Source of the DNA: Paraflavitalea soli
GTDB lineage: Bacteria; Bacteroidota; Bacteroidia; Chitinophagales; Chitinophagaceae
DNA length: 64,000 bases
Direction of reading: 5' to 3'
Assembly: GCF_003555545.1 (NCBI RefSeq)
Contig: NZ_CP032157.1
Location: 5,770,546-5,834,545 of the forward strand
The position numbers and the translations under genes were made by a program. The notes under the pieces were generated by a model, which saw only the letters and a list, made by a program, of their open reading frames with translations, was not told the DNA's origin and ran no database searches. This document shows, one piece after another, positions 51,402-61,286 of the stretch (position 1 is its first letter; each line of letters begins with the position of its first letter).

Positions 51402-52157
51402 TCAGAACTTAGAGAACAGCTCCATAAACTCCTGCCTGCGTGAACGGGAAATGCTAATCGTAGCGTTATCGTCCATCACTACATAACCACCTTCACCCCG
51501 TACAAACTTCTTGATATGGTTCAGATTAATAAGGAAGGAGTTGTGTACCCTGAAGAAATCAGGGCCGGCCAGGGCCTCATCAATATCCTTTAATACTTTT
51601 GATACCATGATCTTTTTCCCGCCCGCCAGTACAATGTTGGTATAGTTACTCTCGGCTTCGCAGTATATGATATCCTGTGTTGATACAAAGATCATCCCGT
51701 CGTTGGTGGTAAGTGCAATGCGGGGTATGGTAGTCTTACTTACGTTCTTTACATTTTGCAGCAACAGATCGATCTGTTCGCGGGTAGGGATCGACTGTTT
51801 TTCTTCCAGTCTCCTTATCGTTTCTTTCAGGTCGTCCGGATCGATGGGCTTTAACAGGTAATTCAGGGCGCTGTAACGGAAGGCCTTGATCGCAAATTTA
51901 TCATACGCAGTTGTGAACACTACATCAAAGCTGAGTTTGTCAAACTGCTCCAGCATATCAAATCCATTCATGCGTGGCATTTCAATATCAAGGAACACCA
52001 CATCGGGCTTATGTCGATTGATAGCCTCAAGACCCTGCTCGGCAGAAGTACACATGGCATCAATGGTAACCTGTGGGCAATAGGTTTTCAATAGCCACTC
52101 CAGCATTTCAATGCAATTATTTTCATCATCTACAATTACACAGCGTATCATAATCAT
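51402..52157 (-). CDS. LytTR-family response regulator
   Basis: The 251-aa protein has a receiver domain (about residues 4-120) with the acidic pair in CVIVDDENN, the phospho-acceptor Asp57 in VVFLDIEMPRMNGF, and Lys in YLLKPIDPDDL. A LytTR DNA-binding domain follows (about 150-248): IIYCEAESNYTNIVL, ISKVLKDIDEAL, FFRVHNSFLINLNHIKKF, and SRSRRQEFMELF. It lies 47 bp downstream of the propeller histidine kinase on the same strand and is its likely partner. ATG 52151 is an equally good start. Target genes are not known. Confidence 0.93.
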   Translation of the reverse strand: MIMIRCVIVDDENNCIEMLEWLLKTYCPQVTIDAMCTSAEQGLEAINRHKPDVVFLDIEMPRMNGFDMLEQFDKLSFDVVFTTAYDKFAIKAFRYSALNYLLKPIDPDDLKETIRRLEEKQSIPTREQIDLLLQNVKNVSKTTIPRIALTTNDGMIFVSTQDIIYCEAESNYTNIVLAGGKKIMVSKVLKDIDEALAGPDFFRVHNSFLINLNHIKKFVRGEGGYVVMDDNATISISRSRRQEFMELFSKF

Positions 52158-52204
52158 TCAATTTTTTTGTTAAGTAACTAGTTGGTTTTGGTTAGTATGG
52201 GTAC

Positions 52205-55200
52205 TTATACCGGAATCTTTAAAACAACCCTGGTACCGGCAGCTTCTCCATCGGGGGCCACCAGGTCGACAATGGTAATGCTTGCGTTGGGTGAATGATG
52301 TTTATTCAGGATAGATATCCTGTCTTCGGTGAGCTTCATTCCCAACGACTTTTTAGTGGTGGCAGACTTGCTCTTGTATTCTTTTGCTTTTTCCCTTCCT
52401 ACGCCATCATCTTCAATCACACACTGCAACATATTATCGTCCAGCATGCTGATATGAATAGCCAGATGCCCGGAAGCTTCCTTATGCAGCAACCCATGCC
52501 AGATGGCATTTTCCACATACGGCTGTATCATCAGTGGCGGTACTTCAAGGATATCCACTCCTACTTCTTTGTCCAGGATAATATTATAGGTGAATTTATT
52601 ATTGAAACGGAGTGACTCCATCTCTATGTAGATCCTAAGGGCTTCCAGTTCATTGGACAGCAATACATTTTTACTGTTGGAGTTGTCCAGTATCAGCCTG
52701 ATCAGTTTGGAAAAGCGGGTAAGGTATAAGGAAGCGGTGGCATGATCACTTTTAACTATATAGCGGTTAATAGAGTTAAGGCAGTTAAAGATGAAGTGGG
52801 GATTCATCTGCGCCCGCAGGGCCTTCATCTCTATTTCTGCTATTTTCTGGTTGTATTCTGATTTTATCTTTTCTTTTTCTCTTACCTGTTTTAATCGCAT
52901 CCAATATAAGGCATGTATGATGAGCGCCAATGCTACCACCATGACGCCAATAAACCACCAGCGTTGCCAAAAAGGAGGTACAATGTACAGGGATATTTCA
53001 TTATTGGCAGCAGTCCAATGTACATGGTCGATGCTGGCCTTTACGTGAAAGGTATAATTGCCAGCGGGCAGGGCGGGATAACGCGCTTCCCGCACATCGG
53101 TACCGGAATGCCATTCCTTGTCATACCCTTCCAGCTTATACTGGTATTCGATGTTCCTGGACCCGTTTAAGTTGATAGCTGTGTAATGGAAAGTGATATC
53201 GTTGTGACTATGGGGTAACGCAAAATATTTATTAGCTCCAAAATACTGCATGGTATCGTTGGTATCCATGGCGTACACACTTACCTGCAGCAGGGAGGGA
53301 GTGATCACCAGTTTAGCGGAAAAGAAATAATTGATCCCGCTTTCACTGCCCCAAAGCATTTCTCCATTGCTTGCATGTAGCGCTGCATTGGGCCTGAACC
53401 CATCAATGCTTAATCCTGAATTCTCTTCAAAATGCGTTAATTGTTGGGTAGACGGATTGAATTTTACCAGGGATTTGTTATTGGATATCCACACATTCCC
53501 CTCTTCGTCCTTCAACAACGCCTCACATCGTTCATACCGTAATCCGTTCTTTCGATTATAGGTACGTAGCTTACTGTCAGGAGAAATAATAGTAAGCCCA
53601 TGAGCGGTAGCTGCATATACACTACCTGTGTTGTCTTGTATAAAGCCGTAAACAGTTTCCCCGGCCAGGCCCTCCTGGGTACCAAAATGTCCGAGCTTAT
53701 TATTTTGCTTGTCGTAACAATACACGCCTGTGCCATGGGTGCCTATCCAGATACGGTGATCTTTGTCTTCGAACAGGCTGATCACCAGTTTACCGTTCAG
53801 TGTTTTTAGCAGGGGATGTTCCACATAGCCGGTAACCTTCATGGTGGAGGGCTGAATAGAATAAACGCCGTACCCGCTACCTACCCATATGCTGCCATCA
53901 GTTAGGGTCAATAGATCGTAGATATAAGGAGTAGCGGCTGCCTTGCCCTGGGTGGTATCTGGCCTGACCTTTACAAACTGTCCTGTCTTTTTATCAAAGA
54001 AACACAACCCATCTCCCGCAGCATTCAGCCATAATCGTCCGGACTGATCTTTACAAAGGGCCTTTATTTCCAACGGACGTATGCCATCGGGCGACTGCTT
54101 GTAATAATGATAGAAAGTTGAGCGATTATTCTTCTTATCCCACCTGATCAACCGGTCATTGGCGCCTACCCAGAAAACGCCGTCACCCTCTTCCACAATA
54201 CGGGTTATGAAGTTATCATACAGGCTCCCTTTCTCATCACTGAATATCCGTGTGTACACTGCAGGTTTGTTGAAGATATTGGCCATGTTTACCCCGGAGG
54301 CCTGTGTACCTACGATTATTTCTCCTTTCTTCCCTGCGAAAGACCGATAGGTATTGTTGGCGGATATGGCACCGGGGTTGAGGGGATCGTGGGTGTGTCC
54401 AGTAATATTGCCCTTATTGTCAATAATGATCAATCCGGCAAAGTCGGTGGCTACCAGCAGGTCGCCATTGGCCGCACGCCTTACTTCGGTGAGGTAGGTA
54501 TTGATTGTTTTTCCCCCCAGCTGATTTACAAGCTGGTAATTGGCTATTGTTTTCCCCGAATGAATGCTGACAATGGCTACCTGTCCTGCTTTGAGGCCCA
54601 CGGCAAGGGTAGTATCGCTGGCAGGGCACACACTTAATGGTAAGTCAAATGACTGTTGGAAAATGATCTGCCGTTTTGCGTAATCCAGTATGGCTACGAG
54701 AGAATCTACTACAAAAATGATCTTATCGCGGTCAAGCGGCTCTGCATCTATAAAGTTCCCCTTTTTAATGAGGGGTGGCACCCAATCCAGTTCCTTCCAT
54801 TTACCGGCAGTGCTGTCAAAATAATACTCACCTTTCCCGGTATGCAGCACAACGCCATAGGTAGCAGTTTCAAAAATGGTGGGGCAGCGGAATTTGGTGA
54901 TCGAGTCCTTGAGTACTACCCGGTGAAAGGTCCTGTTCTCATCAACCCAGGAAGCACCGGCAAAGGTGCCCATCCAGGTACGGTTATGACTGTCGTTGAC
55001 CAGGTGCAGCACCATGTCGGAAGCCATTTCGGGGTACTTCTCTTTTACAAAGGAAGTAACGGTATAACCATCGTATACGTTGAGCCCGTCATTGGTACCC
55101 ACCCAAAGAAAACCGTTCTTATCGATGGTGATGGACTGGGCATTATTGCCGGTTAAACCATTGGAAGTATTGAGACGGGAAAAATTGATCACCTGGCCCC

Positions 55201-55255
55201 GGGAGGCATGGGACAATAATAAAAGGATAATGCTTGCTATAGTGAGCCTGTTCAA
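52205..55255 (-). CDS. Propeller-sensor histidine kinase (Reg_prop, Y_Y_Y, HisKA_7TM-type LytS kinase)
   Basis: The 1016-aa protein has a signal peptide (ASIILLLLSHASRGQ). Two-component-regulator propeller repeats of about 40-50 aa follow (GFLWVGTNDGLNVYDG, GVFWVGANDRLIRWDKK, GSIWVGSGYGVYSI, HRIWIGTHGTGVYCYD), covering about residues 40-650. A Y_Y_Y domain (about 680-750) leads to one transmembrane helix (WWFIGVMVVALALIIHALYW), then His_kinase PF06580 with NPHFIFNCLNSINRYIV and a HATPase domain with VIEDDGVGREKAK. The periplasmic propeller should sense an external compound, often a glycan product; the ligand is unknown. It forms an operon with the LytTR regulator. Confidence 0.93.
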   Translation of the reverse strand: MNRLTIASIILLLLSHASRGQVINFSRLNTSNGLTGNNAQSITIDKNGFLWVGTNDGLNVYDGYTVTSFVKEKYPEMASDMVLHLVNDSHNRTWMGTFAGASWVDENRTFHRVVLKDSITKFRCPTIFETATYGVVLHTGKGEYYFDSTAGKWKELDWVPPLIKKGNFIDAEPLDRDKIIFVVDSLVAILDYAKRQIIFQQSFDLPLSVCPASDTTLAVGLKAGQVAIVSIHSGKTIANYQLVNQLGGKTINTYLTEVRRAANGDLLVATDFAGLIIIDNKGNITGHTHDPLNPGAISANNTYRSFAGKKGEIIVGTQASGVNMANIFNKPAVYTRIFSDEKGSLYDNFITRIVEEGDGVFWVGANDRLIRWDKKNNRSTFYHYYKQSPDGIRPLEIKALCKDQSGRLWLNAAGDGLCFFDKKTGQFVKVRPDTTQGKAAATPYIYDLLTLTDGSIWVGSGYGVYSIQPSTMKVTGYVEHPLLKTLNGKLVISLFEDKDHRIWIGTHGTGVYCYDKQNNKLGHFGTQEGLAGETVYGFIQDNTGSVYAATAHGLTIISPDSKLRTYNRKNGLRYERCEALLKDEEGNVWISNNKSLVKFNPSTQQLTHFEENSGLSIDGFRPNAALHASNGEMLWGSESGINYFFSAKLVITPSLLQVSVYAMDTNDTMQYFGANKYFALPHSHNDITFHYTAINLNGSRNIEYQYKLEGYDKEWHSGTDVREARYPALPAGNYTFHVKASIDHVHWTAANNEISLYIVPPFWQRWWFIGVMVVALALIIHALYWMRLKQVREKEKIKSEYNQKIAEIEMKALRAQMNPHFIFNCLNSINRYIVKSDHATASLYLTRFSKLIRLILDNSNSKNVLLSNELEALRIYIEMESLRFNNKFTYNIILDKEVGVDILEVPPLMIQPYVENAIWHGLLHKEASGHLAIHISMLDDNMLQCVIEDDGVGREKAKEYKSKSATTKKSLGMKLTEDRISILNKHHSPNASITIVDLVAPDGEAAGTRVVLKIPV

Positions 55256-55549
55256 AAAACAAATTGAAATTAAACGTAATAAAAAGCCGTCGCCGGGGTA
55301 AATCTACCAAACAAACGATGCATGCCCAATTATGACTGAGTACATGGCCGGTTTTATGAGTATACGGTAGATAATTACCTGTTATTAGCCATTGAAATTC
55401 AATCGTTGATATATTGGAGCTGGTACACTGGTTTAAACAGCCTGATCACAGGGGAAAAACGACCAGCTACTCAATAGCAATAATTAATCGGGAATTGTGT
55501 GGTATTTTGCTGCTACGGTTTAGGCAAATATTAAAATCCAAGAACAGCT

Positions 55550-56830
55550 TTGACAACGTATTATCTGATAATAGCTCTGTTGCTGGCCATCATCGTGGTA
55601 ATGGTGTGGCTTTTATTAAAGCAACGGAAATCCAACCAATCCGATGACCTCGAGATTGAAAGAACGATCAATTATTTCGCAACCTCGCTGTTTGGTAAGA
55701 ATACGATTGATGAGATTCTTTGGGATGTGACCAAAAACTGTATTTCGCACCTGAATTTTGAGGACTGTGTCATTTACCTGGTTGATGAAGAAAACAAGGT
55801 ATTGGTACAAAAAGCGGCCTATGGCCCCAAAAACCCCAAGGATTACGAAATATATGAGCCCATCGAGATCCCGCTGGGGAAAGGCATAGTAGGCAGTGTG
55901 GCAGTAAGTGGAATACCGGAAATCATTTCGGATACGACTACAGACCCCCGCTATATTGTGGATGACGACATGCGTCATTCGGAGATCACGGTTCCTATTA
56001 TTTACCAGGGAAAGGTGTTGGGAATCATTGATGCAGAGCACCATGAAAAAGGTTTCTTCCAGTCGAAACACCTGTTTATTCTCAATACGATTGCTTCGCT
56101 TTGCGCCAATAAGATCATCCGCTCACAGGTGGAAGTAGCCTACCAGGCGGCAGCCATCAGGCTTCACGAAAACAACCGGAAGATAGCAGAAAACAGGCTG
56201 GCTGTATTACGCCTGCAGATGAACCCACATTTTGTATTCAACAGCCTCAATTCTATTGGCAATTTCATACTGAAGAATGAACCGCTGAAAGCATCCGGCT
56301 ACCTCACCAAGTTTTCCAAACTCATCCGGCTTATCTTCGACAGTGCGCAATCGGAATGGGTGCCGCTGGACCAGGAGATCAAATCACTGGAACTGTACAT
56401 AGAGCTGGAGCAATTGCGCTTCAACAACAAATTTGATGTGATCATCAATGTAAGTGAGGAGATCAACCGGGGCAGCGTGATGGTGCCTCCGCTGTTGTTG
56501 CAACCTTTTGTAGAAAATGCCATCTGGCATGGGTTAATGCCCAAAGAAGGGGAAAGGGGTGAGCTATTCCTGCATTACTGGCTGCAACAGGACAAACTGT
56601 GCATGAGTATTGAGGATAATGGGATAGGCCGTGCAGCTTCCATGAAATCCAGGACAGGGCGTATTGCTACGTTACAAAAGCAGGGGATCAAATTAACAGA
56701 TGAACGCATCCATATCATCAATGAAATTTACCATACCAAAATACAGGCGGTCATCAAAGACCTCATAGATGAAAAGGGTGATGCTGCCGGTACAAGAGTG
56801 ATCGTATCGCTGGACATGAAAAATCCCTAA
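55550..56830 (+). CDS. GAF-domain histidine kinase, LytS-type
   Basis: The 426-aa protein starts at a TTG (55550) that gives a full N-terminal transmembrane helix (YYLIIALLLAIIVVMVWLLL); ATG 55601 would cut it. A GAF domain spans about residues 50-190 (TIDEILWDVTKNCISHLNFEDCVIYLVDE, GKGIVGSVAVSG, HSEITVPIIYQGKVLGIIDAEH). The kinase part has MNPHFVFNSLNSIGNFIL with the phospho-acceptor His, and IEDNGIGRAAS in the ATPase. Its kinase domain is a clear paralogue of the divergent propeller kinase. No response regulator follows, so it may feed the LytTR regulator next door or a distant one. Confidence 0.92.
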   Translation: MTTYYLIIALLLAIIVVMVWLLLKQRKSNQSDDLEIERTINYFATSLFGKNTIDEILWDVTKNCISHLNFEDCVIYLVDEENKVLVQKAAYGPKNPKDYEIYEPIEIPLGKGIVGSVAVSGIPEIISDTTTDPRYIVDDDMRHSEITVPIIYQGKVLGIIDAEHHEKGFFQSKHLFILNTIASLCANKIIRSQVEVAYQAAAIRLHENNRKIAENRLAVLRLQMNPHFVFNSLNSIGNFILKNEPLKASGYLTKFSKLIRLIFDSAQSEWVPLDQEIKSLELYIELEQLRFNNKFDVIINVSEEINRGSVMVPPLLLQPFVENAIWHGLMPKEGERGELFLHYWLQQDKLCMSIEDNGIGRAASMKSRTGRIATLQKQGIKLTDERIHIINEIYHTKIQAVIKDLIDEKGDAAGTRVIVSLDMKNP

Positions 56831-56852
56831 CCACACATTTTTTGCCACCTCT

Positions 56853-57731
56853 TTATTTCTGCGTAGCCAGGGTGTCTGATGGATTTGAATCATCAAACAC
56901 TTTCTCCCAGGTATCTATGTATACTACTGAGGTATTACTTGTTTTATCGTGCCAGTTGGCGCCAAAGAGAAAGGAGAAACGATCAAAAGGTATCAGGCGT
57001 GCCAGTGTTCGCAGGAGTATCCTTCCCGCTGAAGGCTCATATCCAATGGCAGTCACACAGGAGTTGGTAGCTATCTTGCCCAGGGTTTGGCGGAAAATGG
57101 CTTCCGACACAAAGCAGTATACCAGGTAGATCAATAAGAACAATACCTCCATCAGGTAAGGATTATCCCAGTAATGACCGGGCATTCTATCCAGCCAAAA
57201 AAAGAATACTGGGATCAGGTATAACATATCCAGCAGGTGGTGCACAAAGCGGTGCCCCGTTGATGTGTAGGTTACCAATTCATAGTCGGCCAGGTCAATG
57301 CTTGCCGGCTGGCTTTGCGGCCTGGCGCGCAGGAATAATACGACACAAACCATGTTGAGCACCAGGCGGCCCACCTGTAAAAGCTGTTGGGTGGGACTTA
57401 TCTTGTAGAAATAACTGCCGGTAGAAATGTATACATACAGCAGATATGGCATGTACAGGAAAAAACTCATCAGGTTCAGGTAACGCAGCAGCTTATATAC
57501 TTTGTCCTGGTAAAGGCCCGTGGAAGTAAAGTACAAGGTTATTAAGACGAGGTCCAGCAAAAGTAATAGCAGACCGGCTATTGATTGCACGGTATTGTTC
57601 AAGTTTCGGTAACTAAAACTATCGTCCAAATGGCTGAACAGGTATTTATAATAATCAATACTGGTAAAAATGCCTAGGAGGGTTACCAGGGTAAAGACGG
57701 TCACGGCAATGAGTATTCTGTTATTCTTCAT
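56853..57731 (-). CDS. RDD-family membrane protein
   Basis: The 292-aa protein has an N-terminal block of four or five transmembrane helices (LIAVTVFTLVTLLGIFTSI, AGLLLLLLDLVLITLYF, FFLYMPYLLYVYI, LVLNMVCVVLFL). The RDD domain follows: GHRFVHHLLDMLYLIPVFFF (Arg and Asp), VSEAIFRQTLGKIATNSCV, and RILLRTLARLIPFDRFSFLFGANWHDKTSNTSVVYI. RDD proteins are of uncertain function; some affect ion homeostasis or glycan-linked processes. Convergent with the GAF kinase gene, 22 bp apart. Confidence 0.85.
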   Translation of the reverse strand: MKNNRILIAVTVFTLVTLLGIFTSIDYYKYLFSHLDDSFSYRNLNNTVQSIAGLLLLLLDLVLITLYFTSTGLYQDKVYKLLRYLNLMSFFLYMPYLLYVYISTGSYFYKISPTQQLLQVGRLVLNMVCVVLFLRARPQSQPASIDLADYELVTYTSTGHRFVHHLLDMLYLIPVFFFWLDRMPGHYWDNPYLMEVLFLLIYLVYCFVSEAIFRQTLGKIATNSCVTAIGYEPSAGRILLRTLARLIPFDRFSFLFGANWHDKTSNTSVVYIDTWEKVFDDSNPSDTLATQK

Positions 57732-57792
57732 AAGGATATTTGATTCACGCTCCTCAATTTATAACGTTCTTTGGCCATTTCAAAATACGCAC

Positions 57793-57822
57793 AAAAAAAA
57801 GAGCCATCTTTTCAGATAGCTC
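57793..57822 (-). terminator. Terminator after typA
   Basis: GAGCCATCT (57801-57809) and AGATAGCTC (57814-57822) pair with one wobble around TTTC. On the minus strand eight Ts follow. Confidence 0.95.
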
Positions 57823-57853
57823 CTTTAGTATGATCAGTTGATAAAACTTCTAC

Positions 57854-59668
57854 TTAAACGGCTTCGGTCTTCATAGACTTCTGCACCTTGCTTCTTTCAT
57901 TTTCATCCAGGATTACTTTACGCATACGGATGAAATTTGGCGTTACTTCAATGCACTCGTCTTGCTGGATATACTCCATACATTCTTCCAGTGTCATCAA
58001 GGTTTTAGGCGCAATGCGGGAGGCATCATCACTACCGCTTGCACGGTGGTTGGTGAGCTTTTTACCTTCGGTAGCATTTACGATCAGGTCGCCGGGCTTG
58101 ATGTTCTCGGCAATGATCTGACCAGCGTATACTTCTTCGCCCGGATCTACAAAGAAGGTACCCCTGTCCTGTAATTTATCGATAGAATAAGCGGTTGTCT
58201 TTTCGGTGCTCTTGGCGATCAGTACACCGTTGTTACGGCCGGGGATCTGACCTTTCCAGGGCTTGTAAGCTATAAAGCGGTGTGCCATTACAGCTTCACC
58301 GGTAGTAGCTGTCAGCATCTGTGTACGCAGACCGATGAGACCGCGGGAAGGAATTTCAAATTCCAGGTGTTGCATTTCACCCTTGGTTTCCATTACATGC
58401 ATTTCACCCTTGCGGCGTGTAACCAGGTCAATTACTTTAGAAGCAAATTCCTGCGGCACATCCACTACCAGGCTCTCATATGGTTCAGACCTAACGCCAT
58501 CCACGTCTTTTACGATTACCTGGGGCTGACCTACTGTTAATTCATATCCTTCGCGGCGCATGGTTTCGATGAGGATACCTAAGTGCAGGATACCACGACC
58601 ATACACCAGGAAGCTATCACCACCACCTTCTGCTTCTTTCACACGGAGGGCGAGGTTTTTCTCTGTTTCCTTCATCAGGCGATCACGCAGGTGACGGCTG
58701 GTAACGAACTTACCATCCTTACCATAGAAAGGAGAGTTGTTGATAGAGAACAGCATGTTCATGGTTGGCTCATCCACGCTGATGACGGGTAATGCTTCGG
58801 GATTTTCAGCATCGGCGATGGTATCACCAATGTTGAAATCTTCGATACCTACTACAGCGCAAAGGTCACCAGCAACAACTTCAGTTACTCTTTTCTTACC
58901 CATGCCTTCAAACACGTACAGTTCCTTCACCCTTGATTTCTTGATCACACCGCCGGCCTGCATCAAAGCAATGGGTTGGTTTTCTTTCAATACACCACGG
59001 GCTACTTTACCTACGGCAATACGGCCAAGGAAAGAAGAATAGTCCAGTGAAGTGATCTGCATTTGTACTGGCCCTTCATTTACCTTAGGGGCAGGTACAT
59101 ATTTCAGGATACCATCCAGCAGGGGATTGATATTGTCGATCTGTGTAAGGGAATCGTTGAACCAACCGTTCTTTCCGGAACCATAGAAGGTAGGGAAATC
59201 CAGTTGCTCTTCGGAAGCATCGAGGTTGAAGAACAGCTCAAATACGGCGTCATGAACTTCATCAGGACGGCAGTTGGGCTTATCTACTTTATTGATGATT
59301 ACAATGGGCTTCAGGTTCAGCTGCAATGCCTTTTGGAGCACGAAACGTGTTTGTGGCATGGGGCCTTCAAAAGCATCTACCAGGAGGCAAACACCGTCGG
59401 CCATTTTCAATACCCGCTCTACTTCTCCGCCAAAGTCGGCGTGACCAGGGGTATCAATCACATTGATCTTAACGTCCTTATAGGTTACGGAGGCATTCTT
59501 ACTAAAGATAGTGATACCTCTTTCGCGTTCCAGGTCGTTACTGTCCATGATCAGCTCACCAGTGTCCTGGTTATCGCGGAACACTTTGGTAGCGTGTAAG
59601 ATCTTATCAACCAGGGTTGTCTTACCGTGGTCTACGTGGGCGATAATCGCTATATTTCTGATTTCCAT
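57854..59668 (-). CDS. typA: Ribosome-associated GTPase TypA/BipA
   Basis: BipA is a translational GTPase that helps ribosome assembly and stress responses. The 604-aa protein starts at ATG 59668 (MEIRNIAIIAHVDHGKTTL), as in all relatives. G1 is AHVDHGKTT, G2 RGITIFSKNAS, G3 DTPGHADFGGEVER, and G4 NKVDKPNCRPDEV. Elongation-factor domains II, III and V follow, and the C-terminal BipA-specific domain has GRNNGVLIAKSTEKTTAYSIDKLQDRGTFFV (core TTAYSIDKLQDRG) and LTNHRASGSDDA. A strong promoter match lies about 80 nt upstream, and a terminator follows. Confidence 0.97.
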   Translation of the reverse strand: MEIRNIAIIAHVDHGKTTLVDKILHATKVFRDNQDTGELIMDSNDLERERGITIFSKNASVTYKDVKINVIDTPGHADFGGEVERVLKMADGVCLLVDAFEGPMPQTRFVLQKALQLNLKPIVIINKVDKPNCRPDEVHDAVFELFFNLDASEEQLDFPTFYGSGKNGWFNDSLTQIDNINPLLDGILKYVPAPKVNEGPVQMQITSLDYSSFLGRIAVGKVARGVLKENQPIALMQAGGVIKKSRVKELYVFEGMGKKRVTEVVAGDLCAVVGIEDFNIGDTIADAENPEALPVISVDEPTMNMLFSINNSPFYGKDGKFVTSRHLRDRLMKETEKNLALRVKEAEGGGDSFLVYGRGILHLGILIETMRREGYELTVGQPQVIVKDVDGVRSEPYESLVVDVPQEFASKVIDLVTRRKGEMHVMETKGEMQHLEFEIPSRGLIGLRTQMLTATTGEAVMAHRFIAYKPWKGQIPGRNNGVLIAKSTEKTTAYSIDKLQDRGTFFVDPGEEVYAGQIIAENIKPGDLIVNATEGKKLTNHRASGSDDASRIAPKTLMTLEECMEYIQQDECIEVTPNFIRMRKVILDENERSKVQKSMKTEAV

Positions 59669-59749
59669 AATTAACTTATTAATAAGTTGACTCACTGACA
59701 AGCAAGCGATTAGCTACTATACAGGTTTTCAACGGGCAAAAAGAGGCGC

Positions 59750-59780
59750 AAAAGTACGCTAATTCGGCGGGTGGGACAAG
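59750..59780 (-). promoter_or_regulatory. typA promoter
   Basis: On the minus strand TTG and TACTTTTG (59757-59750) are separated by 19 or 20 nt, matching the Bacteroidota form. The leader to the ATG is about 75 nt. Confidence 0.75.
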
Positions 59781-59978
59781 GAAATGGGGAAACTTATTAT
59801 TTTAGTAATCTTTTCTACCTAGTGTGTCTGAAACCAGCCCGTAGCCGCAGTTCACCACCTCTGTTTATACTATGATACCTCCATTGAGCTTAATCTATTG
59901 AGCTATATCAGCATTAACACATTGATAATTTATGTAAGCCTGGGTTTTTGCGTTAATTTCAACATACAAATTTACCAC

Positions 59979-60974
59979 ATGCGCAAAAAGAAATGGTGGC
60001 TTATTACGCTACTGGTTATTGTGATCGTTTACCTCATGGGACCCAAGCCATCGGACCCTGCTTATCTTACCCAAATGCCTGTGGTACCTACAGGGGCGGA
60101 TTCTCTCCAGCAATTTATCCGCACCCAGGAAAGTCAGCACCGGTTAAAACCCGACAACGAAGCCCGTATTGTATGGGCCAATGACTCGAGCAAGGCTAAA
60201 ACTGACTATTCACTGGTATACCTCCATGGCTTTTCGGCTTCGCAGGCGGAAGGCGATCCGGTGCACCGCGATATTGCCCGGAAATATGGCTGTAACCTCT
60301 ATTTATCGCGGCTGGCGGAACATGGCATTGATACCTCCGATGCATTGGCCCACCTTACGGCCGATAAATACTGGGAAAGCGCCAAAGAAGCCCTGGCTAT
60401 CGGACAGCAGATCGGTAATAAAGTGATCCTGGTAGGTACTTCCACGGGGGGAACGCTGGCTTTGCAACTGGCTGCCCAATATCCAGAAGTTTATGCCCTT
60501 GTGCTGTTATCACCCAATATTGCCATCAATGATCCCAATGCGTGGCTGCTCAATAACCCCTGGGGGCTGCAGATAGCCAGGCTGGTGAAGGGGTCGAAAT
60601 ACAATGAATCGGATGATAAGCGGGATGTGTACCGGCAATACTGGAACTCCCCCTACCGGCTGGAAGCGGCTGTAAACCTGGAAGAATTGCTGGAAACCTC
60701 TATGAATAAGGGTACCTTTGAAAAGGTAAAGCAGCCAACGTTGCTGCTCTATTATTTTAAGGATAAAGTGCATCAGGACAGTGTGGTGAAAGTGTCGGCT
60801 GCCTTGAAAATGTTTGATGAACTGGGTACGCCGGCTGCGGAAAAAAGGGCCGTAGCGATGCCCAATACGGGCAATCATGTGATGGGCTCCTGGATCAAGT
60901 CGAAAGATGTGCCCGGCGTAGAAAGGGAAATTGGCCGGTTTATGGAGGAAATTTTGCACGTAAAACCTATATAA
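59979..60974 (+). CDS. Membrane-anchored alpha/beta hydrolase (lipase-like)
   Basis: ATG 59979 gives 331 aa with an N-terminal anchor (MRKKKWWLITLLVIVIVYLMG), and the 27 extra residues of the longer frame add a second hydrophobic stretch that is less likely. The hydrolase core has YLHGFSASQAEGDP with the oxyanion hole, the nucleophile in ILVGTSTGGTLALQLA, the acid in LLLYYFKDKVHQDS, and His in NTGNHVMGSW. The pattern is like monoglyceride lipase or carboxylesterase. It should face the periplasm. It is a single gene with no obvious partner. Confidence 0.85.
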   Translation: MRKKKWWLITLLVIVIVYLMGPKPSDPAYLTQMPVVPTGADSLQQFIRTQESQHRLKPDNEARIVWANDSSKAKTDYSLVYLHGFSASQAEGDPVHRDIARKYGCNLYLSRLAEHGIDTSDALAHLTADKYWESAKEALAIGQQIGNKVILVGTSTGGTLALQLAAQYPEVYALVLLSPNIAINDPNAWLLNNPWGLQIARLVKGSKYNESDDKRDVYRQYWNSPYRLEAAVNLEELLETSMNKGTFEKVKQPTLLLYYFKDKVHQDSVVKVSAALKMFDELGTPAAEKRAVAMPNTGNHVMGSWIKSKDVPGVEREIGRFMEEILHVKPI

Positions 60975-61286
60975 ATACTTTACCCAAGGAGCGGGTAATC
61001 CATTGATAATGTATAGGTAATACCCGGATAATCCCCGGCTGATCTTCTCTGTAGGTTCTCTGTACGTTCTCTGTAGATTGTAGGTTCTTCTGTAGCTATT
61101 TATATTGATAATTTAGTTATTTGTAAGTATGTGATTTCCTTGTTCGATCTACTGCCTTCTACCTACCACTTTACCTGATTTGGCCAAGAAACCTTAAGGG
61201 TCTAATTCATTCGTTCGGATTGCAACAGTTTCATTTCGGGTGCAATTTTCTTTTCCTTAACTTGTTCATCTAAAATGTCTTGCAAT
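60975..61286. other. Gap upstream of the FabH-type gene with an 11-bp repeat
   Basis: The 312-bp stretch has the 11-bp array at 61045-61097 and otherwise A/T-rich sequence. TAACTTGT near 61257-61264 resembles a -7 box for the FabH-type gene. No ORF is convincing. Confidence 0.65.
61045..61097 (+). repeat. 11-bp tandem repeat
   Basis: TTCTCTGTAGG (61045), TTCTCTGTACG (61056) and TTCTCTGTAGA (61067) are in register. Two degenerate units follow (TTGTAGG and TTCTTCTGTAGC). It shares its period with the array at 4301 but not its sequence. Confidence 0.85.
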
